Part shown: positions 59,121 to 64,000 of the stretch, piece by piece
Position numbering within the stretch: position 1 is the stretch's first letter
How the letters are laid out: each line of letters starts with the position of its first letter
Source of the DNA: Deltaproteobacteria bacterium
GTDB taxonomy: Bacteria > Myxococcota_A > Polyangia > GCA-2747355
DNA length: 64,000 nt
Direction: 5' to 3'
Assembly (NCBI GenBank): GCA_020633415.1
Contig: JACKDQ010000003.1
Span: 248,001 to 312,000, forward strand
Notes under the pieces: generated by a model
The model's input: the letters and a program-made list of their open reading frames with translations, nothing else
Database searches by the model: none
What the model was told of the DNA's origin: nothing
Translations under genes and position numbers: made by a program

Positions 59121-60282
59121 CGGCGAGCGATCGTCGAGCAAAGCGCTGATCTGCGCTGCGCTGACGGCATGTCTGTTTTCTTGCGCCGGCGGTTATTCAG
59201 GCCCAGCCGTGCTGCCGAACAAGCCGCAGCCAGACAATGCTCATTCTGGCCAGGCTCAAGCTAGTCGGGTAGGCGAACGGCAAGAGGCGCCCGCTGCCGT
59301 CGATTCGGCGGCGCTGCTCAAGGCGATCGAACGGCGAGTACGCGCTGACTATCAGGCGTTGCACGAATGTTTCAGCCAACGTTTGGCAGTTGATCGCAGC
59401 GCTTCAGGGACGATTTTCGTCGAGGCCACGCTCGGTGCAGCGGACGCGATCAGCGAGACGCGTGTGGTGCGAGATGAGCTAAAGAGCCCGGCGGTCGCTG
59501 ATTGCCTGGCCGACCGGATGCGTCGTTGGGTGCTGAGCGGCGCGGCGAGCGCCGGAGCTGCCGCTGGATCGGTCGTGGTCATCCCGGTGACCCTTGCCGC
59601 TGCACCAAGTCAGTACGCCGTTTTGCGTGACCATGTGCCGTCGGTCGGTGAGCCGGCGCGTCGGGCATTGTTGACCCGCGCCAACGTCGGCTTCGCAGAC
59701 GGCGAGATGGCCTGGCTTTCATTGGAGCGGCAGCCGCTGCGACTTGCCGCTGATGGCGCTCATCGCGTGTTGGTTGTTTTGAGCGGCAAGGCTGCCGGGC
59801 TGGCCGCGGGTGACGCGCTCTATTTGCCACCTTCAGCGAGTCGTACGGTTCAGCCGGCGCAGGCTGCAGTCGAGCTGCTGTTGCTGACTCTGCGTGCCGC
59901 TGGCGTTAAGAGCGGCAAGCCGCGTGTTTTTCGCGCTGCCAAGCAGCGCACGGTCTCGCTCAAGGACGGCAAGCTGCGCGTCACGCCGTTTGTCGACGAG
60001 CGCAGTGGGCAGACCCGCATCTATCTTGGTAGATTGGCGGCGGCAGGCGGGCTCGCGGTGCCAGAGCACGCTCACGCGACGTCGGCGGAAGTCCTTTATG
60101 TGCTCAAGGGGCGCGGAACGATGGCGGTTGAAGACGTCGAGCGAGCCGTCGAACCTGGGCAAGCGATCTACATCCCGGCCGGAAAGCGGCATTGGCTGAA
60201 GGTTATCGAGGATATTGAGACGATCCAGGTCTACACCCCCGCGGGGCCTCAGCAGCGCTTCTTTCACCGAGCAGCCCGCTGA
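59074..60282 (+). CDS. AgmX-like lipoprotein fused to a cupin domain (third)
   Basis: A 402-residue protein with a lipoprotein signal (LICAALTACLFSC) and an AgmX/TonB-C-like domain (RRVRADYQALHECFSQRLAV, FVEATLGAADAISETRVVRD). A middle domain of about 150 residues is unassigned. Residues about 300-395 form a cupin: VPEHAHATSAEVLYVLKGRG and VEPGQAIYIPAGKRHWLKVI, with metal-ligand His in HAHATSAE and in KRHW. The GTG at 59074 overlaps the dehydrogenase by 47 bases; TTG codons at 59107 and 59110 would be shorter starts. The cupin may bind metal or a small ligand. Function unknown. Confidence 0.75.
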   Translation: MRYNVWSSGDRLLVSSGERSSSKALICAALTACLFSCAGGYSGPAVLPNKPQPDNAHSGQAQASRVGERQEAPAAVDSAALLKAIERRVRADYQALHECFSQRLAVDRSASGTIFVEATLGAADAISETRVVRDELKSPAVADCLADRMRRWVLSGAASAGAAAGSVVVIPVTLAAAPSQYAVLRDHVPSVGEPARRALLTRANVGFADGEMAWLSLERQPLRLAADGAHRVLVVLSGKAAGLAAGDALYLPPSASRTVQPAQAAVELLLLTLRAAGVKSGKPRVFRAAKQRTVSLKDGKLRVTPFVDERSGQTRIYLGRLAAAGGLAVPEHAHATSAEVLYVLKGRGTMAVEDVERAVEPGQAIYIPAGKRHWLKVIEDIETIQVYTPAGPQQRFFHRAAR

Positions 60283-60301
60283 GCCGTGCTAAGCTAGGGC
60301 G

Positions 60302-60988
60302 ATGAAACCTTTCGATAGATTGATGGTTGTCGGGCGATTGGTTGCCATCCTCTCCGCCCTCAGCGCCTGCGGTTTGGTCGAAGATCTGCGCACCGTGACG
60401 GTGAGCACCGACTGGGAAGAATTCGAAGTCGATGCGTCGAGCTTCGGCCTCAGCGGAACATTGCCGCGCGTTGATTGCACGAGTGATCAGACACTTTGCG
60501 ATCAAGTGACCTGCCCAGCCTCGGAGGACTACACTTGTGCGGCCAAATGTTTGGCCGGTGCTTGCGCCCTCGATGGAGCGGTGGAAAAGGGCGAGCCGGT
60601 TGATCTTTCCGGCCAGATCCCCGACAGCGCGTCGAGCGTGCTCGAGAGCGTCGAACTCGACAGCATCATCTACAACGTGATGAAAAATACGTTCAACACT
60701 GCGACACCCGAAGTCGAGTTGTTGGTTGGCCCAGACGAGACCGGAGGCATCGCCAAGGCGACGCGTCTCGGCGTTCTGCCGTCGTTGCCGGTCGGTAGCG
60801 GCGAAGTCAACGAGGCCTTCCCGCTAGAAGCGGCGGGGTCTCAGGCGCTACGCGGCTTTGTGCTGAACTACAAGACGCCGTTTCGCATTTACGCCAAGTC
60901 GGCGTTGACCTTCGTCGGTGGGCAGCCGGTCCCGGCAGGCCTGCTTAAGTTGCGCGTTAAAGCCAAGTTCCGCGTGCGCGTCTTCTAG
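60302..60988 (+). CDS. Lipoprotein of unknown function
   Basis: A 228-residue lipoprotein (VAILSALSAC, Cys23). The N-terminal half contains six Cys within about 40 residues (VDCTSDQTLCDQVTCPASED, CAAKCLAGAC), probably disulfide-linked in the periplasm. The second half is beta-strand-rich (LESVELDSIIYNVMKNTFNT, LLKLRVKAKFRVRVF), like a small barrel or jelly-roll. I recognise no family. It is on the same strand as the AgmX-like/cupin gene with a 19-base gap and may end that operon. A 197-base gap follows before the HU gene. Confidence 0.65.
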   Translation: MKPFDRLMVVGRLVAILSALSACGLVEDLRTVTVSTDWEEFEVDASSFGLSGTLPRVDCTSDQTLCDQVTCPASEDYTCAAKCLAGACALDGAVEKGEPVDLSGQIPDSASSVLESVELDSIIYNVMKNTFNTATPEVELLVGPDETGGIAKATRLGVLPSLPVGSGEVNEAFPLEAAGSQALRGFVLNYKTPFRIYAKSALTFVGGQPVPAGLLKLRVKAKFRVRVF

Positions 60989-61185
60989 CGGGCTGCGGCC
61001 CCTGGGGCAGCCAATCGCAGGCCATCGTTGAACGCTCGACGGAGCGGTCGCAATCCCCAAATTATTGGCGTGCGGCTGAGCGCGGTTGGCGCCGCTGGCA
61101 CTTTGCGGCCACAGCGCAGCATCCACAGCAAACTCTCCTCGCGAGGAGCCGGCGGAAACTGCCTTAAATGCGGGTTGCTTAGCGC

Positions 61186-61593
61186 CTAAAAGCTATCGGG
61201 GGTGCCGGTCGGCGCCGGATTTGGCGACGGCGTTCCCATCGAACTCGACGATGACATCTCTTCGATATCATCATCATCGTCGTCGTCGTCGTCGTCGGGC
61301 GGAAGCGGCGTGCCAGCGCCAGCATTGACGCGTTCTTTAAGTTCTTTTCCGACCTTAAAGAACGGCAGCCGCTTGGGCCTAACTTCGACCTTGGCACCCG
61401 TTCGCGGGTTACGCCCCTCGTAGGCCTTGTAGTGGCGAATTTCGAAACTACCGAAGCCGCGAATTTCGATGCGCTCGCCTTGACGCAAGGCGCTCTCCAT
61501 CGAATCGAACACGCAGTTGACAATCAGCTCAGCTTTGCCCTTTGGCAATCGGAGTTTATTGGCAACTGTCTCGATCAGCTCAGACTTGGTCAT
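61186..61593 (-). CDS. HU/IHF-family DNA-binding protein with acidic C-terminal tail
   Basis: A 135-residue protein with a full HU/IHF fold in residues 1-92. KSELIETVANKLRLPKGKAE is the first helix region, RIEIRGFGSFEIRHYKAYEG leads into the arm, and RNPRTGAKVEVRPKRLPFFK is the DNA-intercalating arm. Residues 95-135 are an added tail with ten consecutive Asp (100-109), then EEMSSSSSMG and a Pro/Thr-rich end. HU/IHF bends DNA and organises the nucleoid. The tail is unusual and could modulate DNA binding. The ATG at 61593 has AAGGAG 7 bases upstream. Confidence 0.9.
   Translation of the reverse strand: MTKSELIETVANKLRLPKGKAELIVNCVFDSMESALRQGERIEIRGFGSFEIRHYKAYEGRNPRTGAKVEVRPKRLPFFKVGKELKERVNAGAGTPLPPDDDDDDDDDDIEEMSSSSSMGTPSPNPAPTGTPDSF
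61267..61296. repeat. Trinucleotide repeat in the HU-family gene
   Basis: Four ATC then six GTC triplets on the plus strand (GAT/GAC Asp codons on the minus strand) encode ten Asp in the acidic tail. It is in frame, so slippage would change tail length without a frameshift. Confidence 0.9.
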
Positions 61594-61633
61594 TCCGCGC
61601 TCCTTAGACGCCCAGGCATTGACTATGAAAACG

Positions 61634-61662
61634 ATGCTAGACCAAACAATCCTAAAATTCAA
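61634..61662 (-). promoter_or_regulatory. Putative promoter of the HU-family gene
   Basis: On the minus strand TTGAAT (61657-61662) and TAGCAT (61634-61639) are 17 bases apart, giving a leader of about 35 bases before the ATG at 61593. Each box matches the consensus at four of six. Confidence 0.4.
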
Positions 61663-61836
61663 CGAAGTTAGCATCATGGCGGCGACGACCTCCGTCGCCG
61701 CGGCCCTACTCAGTGCGCTCGGACGTGCTTAACGTTCTAATATTACTGGATTTTCTTGGGTTGGCCGGCCAAGGAAGGACAACCCCGCGTAGGCACAGGA
61801 GATCTCCGCCAGGGGCAGCGCTGCAGCGGCGAATGC

Positions 61837-62490
61837 TCAGAGCTCCATCGTCTTGACGTTGCCGATGATCAGCTCCGGTTCCGTTGCGGCTTGGACCTCC
61901 TCGACGCTAACGTCTGGCGCAGTCTCTAGTAGGTGCAAGCCATCGGGCTTGACCTCGATCACTGCGAGGTCGGTGACGATCAAGTCGACGACACCAACGC
62001 CGGTCAGCGGCAAGTCGCAGCTGTTAAGGATCTTTGCAGCGCCACCTTTCGCGCGATGATCCATCATCACCACGGTGCGCTTGGCGCCGCTGACCAAGTC
62101 CATCGCACCGCCCATTCCCTTGACGACTTTGCCGGGGATCATCCAGTTTGCGAGGTCGCCGCTTTTCGAGACCTGCATTGCTCCGAGCACGCTGATATCG
62201 ATCGCGCCCGAGCGGATCATTCCAAACGAGTCAGCGCTAGAAAAATATGAGCAGCCGGGAATTTCGGTGATCGTTTGCTTTCCGGCGTTGATCAGATCGG
62301 CGTCTTCTTCACCCTCGTAGGGAAACGGTCCGAAGCCGAGCATGCCGTTTTCCGACTGAAAGAGCACACTCACCTTCGGCGGAATGTAGTTGCTGACGAG
62401 CGTCGGCATGCCGATGCCAAGATTGACGTAGTCGCCGTCCTTGAGCTCTTTGGCAACACGTTGGGCGATCTGGTCGCGGGTCAGTGCCAT
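61837..62490 (-). CDS. scoB: 3-oxoacid CoA-transferase subunit B
   Basis: A 217-residue family I CoA-transferase beta subunit. It carries the catalytic Glu in SENGMLGFGP at about residue 47, forming a glutamyl-CoA thioester. Other motifs are NLGIGMPTLVSNYIPP, GAMQVSKSGDLANWMIPG and GMGGAMDLVSGAKRTVVMMD. With subunit A it transfers CoA between succinyl-CoA (or acetyl-CoA) and acetoacetate or another 3-oxoacid. It is 13 bases after the subunit A gene, so the two are co-transcribed. Succinyl-CoA, acetyl-CoA or butyrate as partner cannot be decided by eye. Confidence 0.93.
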   Translation of the reverse strand: MALTRDQIAQRVAKELKDGDYVNLGIGMPTLVSNYIPPKVSVLFQSENGMLGFGPFPYEGEEDADLINAGKQTITEIPGCSYFSSADSFGMIRSGAIDISVLGAMQVSKSGDLANWMIPGKVVKGMGGAMDLVSGAKRTVVMMDHRAKGGAAKILNSCDLPLTGVGVVDLIVTDLAVIEVKPDGLHLLETAPDVSVEEVQAATEPELIIGNVKTMEL

Positions 62491-62503
62491 GGTGTCAGTC
62501 TCC

Positions 62504-63256
62504 TCAGTTTCTCGCTCGAACGGTGCGCTGTTCGATCGGCTTTTCGTACTCGCGGCCAGCGATGATGTAATCGACGAACACGCCCGGCGTGTGGACCATG
62601 TCCGGGTCGATCTGTCCGGGCTCGACGAGCTCTTCGACTTCAGCGATGGTGATCGTTGCTGCTGCTGCCATCAGCGGGTTGAAGTTGCGTGCGGTCTTTC
62701 GATAGACCAGGTTTCCATAACTGTCGCCGCGATAGGCTTTGACCAGCGCGACATCGCCGCGGATCGCTTCTTCAAGAACATAGAAACGATCGCCGAACTT
62801 CCGCGTCTCTTTCTTGGGGGACGTGGCGACAACGTTGCCGGCGTTGTCGTATTTCATCGGGATTTTTCCCTCGGCAACCCATGTTCCGTAGCCTGTCGGC
62901 GTGTAGAATGCGGCGATTCCTGCGCCTCCGGCACGCAGTCGTTCAGCGAGCGTGCCCTGTGGGACCAACTCGACCTCGAGTTGCCCGCCAAGAAACTGCT
63001 TTTCGAAATTCTTGTTCTCGCCGACGTAGCTAGAGATCATTTTCTTGACCTGGCCGTTGGCGAGCAAGATTCCCAGCCCCTTGTTGTCGACGCCGCAGTT
63101 GTTGCTGACGATCGTCAGATTTTTGGTTCCCTTGGCGCGCAGCGCTCTGATCAGATTTTCCGGATTGCCACATAGGCCAAAACCGCCGGCAAGGATCACT
63201 GCACCATCGGCGATCTTTTCGACGGCCTGCTCGGCAGATGCCAGGACCTTGTTCAT
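62504..63256 (-). CDS. scoA: 3-oxoacid CoA-transferase subunit A
   Basis: A 250-residue alpha subunit with the CoA-binding glycine motif GFGLCGNPENLIRAL. The following VSNNCGVDNKGLGILLANGQ, SYVGENKNFEKQFLGGQLEV and LVPQGTLAERLRAGGAGIAA are typical of the ScoA/AtoD family. No catalytic residue is on this subunit; it pairs with subunit B. The ATG at 63256 gives the usual start. On the opposite strand the SAM hydroxide adenosyltransferase gene diverges after about 100 bases. Together with the acyl-CoA operon, it suggests ketone-body or short-chain fatty-acid use. Confidence 0.93.
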   Translation of the reverse strand: MNKVLASAEQAVEKIADGAVILAGGFGLCGNPENLIRALRAKGTKNLTIVSNNCGVDNKGLGILLANGQVKKMISSYVGENKNFEKQFLGGQLEVELVPQGTLAERLRAGGAGIAAFYTPTGYGTWVAEGKIPMKYDNAGNVVATSPKKETRKFGDRFYVLEEAIRGDVALVKAYRGDSYGNLVYRKTARNFNPLMAAAATITIAEVEELVEPGQIDPDMVHTPGVFVDYIIAGREYEKPIEQRTVRARN

Positions 63257-63358
63257 ATCGCTCCCTCGTCTCTATCGCTTCAAATCACGCGACGCGCCAT
63301 GTTACTCGATGTGCGGCCAAGATCCACCACCGGCCGCGCCTGATGTATCATCCGGTAG

Positions 63359-64000
63359 ATGGCAGTTGGACCCCCGATCATCACGCTGACTTCGGATTTC
63401 GGCACTGCGGACGGCTACGTGGGCGCGATGAAAGGCGTCCTGTTGGCTGGGTGTCGGCAGGCGCGCCTGGTCGATATTACCCATGCGATTGCCCCCCAAG
63501 ACGTGCGCTCGGCGGCCTGGACGCTGTTTACCGCCTGTCGCTGGTTTCCGCCGGGCACGGTTCATCTGGCGGTGGTCGATCCCGGCGTGGGCAGCGCGCG
63601 CCGGGCGATCGTCGGACGGACTGCCGGTCAGCTCTATGTCGCTCCCGACAACGGGCTGCTTTCGCTGGTCCTCGGTGATCGCGCGGACGTCTGGCAGGTG
63701 GACCAAGAAAAGTATGCGCTAGCGCCATGTAGCCGTACGTTCCACGGCCGGGATGTCTTCGCTCCGGTTGCTGCCGCGTTGGCGGGCGGCGAAGCACCCG
63801 AGGCCTGCGGCACAGCGCTTGATGATTGGCAGCGCTGCTTTGAGGTTGTCAACGCCGATGCCGACGCGGATCCGATCATCGGCGAGGTCGTTCATGTCGA
63901 TCGCTTCGGCAATTTGGTTACGAATATCGTCGCTGAGCCGCTCGATTCAGACCTGGAGCTGCGAATCGCGGACCACGCGATCGACGGCGTGAGCACAAGC
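63359..64000 (+). CDS. SAM hydroxide adenosyltransferase (DUF62), truncated by the window edge
   Basis: The first 214 codons of a frame open to the window end. IITLTSDFGTADGYVGAMKG is the N-terminal DUF62 signature. LVDITHAIAPQDVRSAAWTL, VHLAVVDPGVGSARRAIV, YVAPDNGLLSLVL, TFHGRDVFAPVAAAL and HVDRFGNLVTNI follow in the family order. The family hydrolyses SAM to adenosine and methionine using hydroxide (and is related to fluorinase and chlorinase). The conserved Asp, Arg and His positions are visible. No chlorinase/fluorinase insertion loop is seen so far. The ATG at 63359 has no strong Shine-Dalgarno. Confidence 0.92.
   Translation, partial: MAVGPPIITLTSDFGTADGYVGAMKGVLLAGCRQARLVDITHAIAPQDVRSAAWTLFTACRWFPPGTVHLAVVDPGVGSARRAIVGRTAGQLYVAPDNGLLSLVLGDRADVWQVDQEKYALAPCSRTFHGRDVFAPVAAALAGGEAPEACGTALDDWQRCFEVVNADADADPIIGEVVHVDRFGNLVTNIVAEPLDSDLELRIADHAIDGVSTS

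Noticed and set aside
57972..59141. 389-codon minus-strand frame opposite the second acyl-CoA dehydrogenase
   Set aside because: It is the reverse complement of an unmistakable ACAD gene, is low in structural pattern and matches no family.
60991..61012. Hairpin GGCTGC...GCAGCC after the lipoprotein gene
   Set aside because: The stem is short and there is no U tract, so terminator activity is not supported.
61135..61148. Perfect 14-base palindrome CTCCTCGCGAGGAG downstream of the HU gene
   Set aside because: It has no loop and no U run, so it cannot be called a terminator; it may be chance.
1..64000. CRISPR array, prophage, transposase or att site
   Set aside because: No direct repeats with spacer-like pattern, no integrase or transposase motifs, and the single tRNA has no duplicated 3' end nearby.

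Overview
The window is a GC-rich chromosomal segment of about 57 genes with short intergenic gaps. It looks like a Gram-negative delta-proteobacterial lineage, most likely Myxococcota. The basis is a Ser/Thr protein kinase with C-terminal membrane segment, an FHA protein, an IPT/TIG-repeat protein, AgmX/PglI-like lipoproteins, about a dozen lipoproteins with lipobox cysteines, HEAT and TPR proteins, outer-membrane barrels (FadL-like, OprP-like) and a Cys/Asp-rich protein with a hydrophobic Arg-tailed C-terminus. Taxonomy is inferred from gene content only. I saw no phage, insertion sequence, CRISPR array or integration site.

Layout. 1-4 kb: end of a propeller-like protein, an Ig-like lipoprotein, a multi-pass membrane protein and a degenerate class II amidotransferase-like protein. 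4.3-7.9 kb (+): PilW-like TPR lipoprotein, RodZ-like HTH membrane protein, MgtE Mg2+ channel and RecO. 7.9-11.2 kb (-): tight operon of CpsB-like PHP phosphatase, AglD/UPF0104 membrane protein, BamC-like small exported protein and threonine aldolase. 11.4-16.7 kb: coiled-coil membrane protein, protein kinase, small zinc-ribbon protein, IPT/TIG array. 16.7-19.8 kb (-): tRNA-Cys(GCA) with promoter and terminator, START-like protein, TPR lipoprotein. 19.8-31.4 kb: aspartate kinase 1, FadL-like porin, HEAT lipoprotein, FHA protein, RecG, a membrane-bound alkaline-phosphatase-superfamily enzyme fused to HEAT repeats, and aspartate kinase 2. 31.5-34 kb: CutA, a ComEA-like HhH protein, a Cys/Asp-rich surface protein and a small barrel. 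34-42.3 kb: TPR membrane protein, YciO-type protein, RlmE, a lone rplC with a near-consensus promoter, and a membrane/spermidine-synthase fusion. 42.4-54.7 kb: ECF sigma and anti-sigma pair, CpXC/coiled-coil/HEAT protein, DksA-like regulator, K+ channel with RCK domains, OprP-like porin and several lipoproteins.

54.9-63.3 kb carries acyl-CoA metabolism: a crotonase and two acyl-CoA dehydrogenases interleaved, in one overlapping gene string, with three AgmX/TonB-C-like lipoproteins (the last fused to a cupin), then an unknown lipoprotein, an acid-tailed HU/IHF protein and both subunits of a 3-oxoacid CoA-transferase on the other strand. Together the enzymes could oxidise and activate short-chain acyl or 3-keto acids; the interleaved envelope lipoproteins have no obvious metabolic explanation. 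The window ends inside a SAM hydroxide adenosyltransferase (DUF62) gene.

The best leads are the enzyme/lipoprotein operon, the Thr-nucleophile phosphatase-superfamily/HEAT fusion, the Cys/Asp-rich anchored protein whose membrane anchor is antisense-encoded with an HhH protein, the acidic-tailed HU protein over a triplet repeat, and a dyad over the -10 box of the DksA-like gene.
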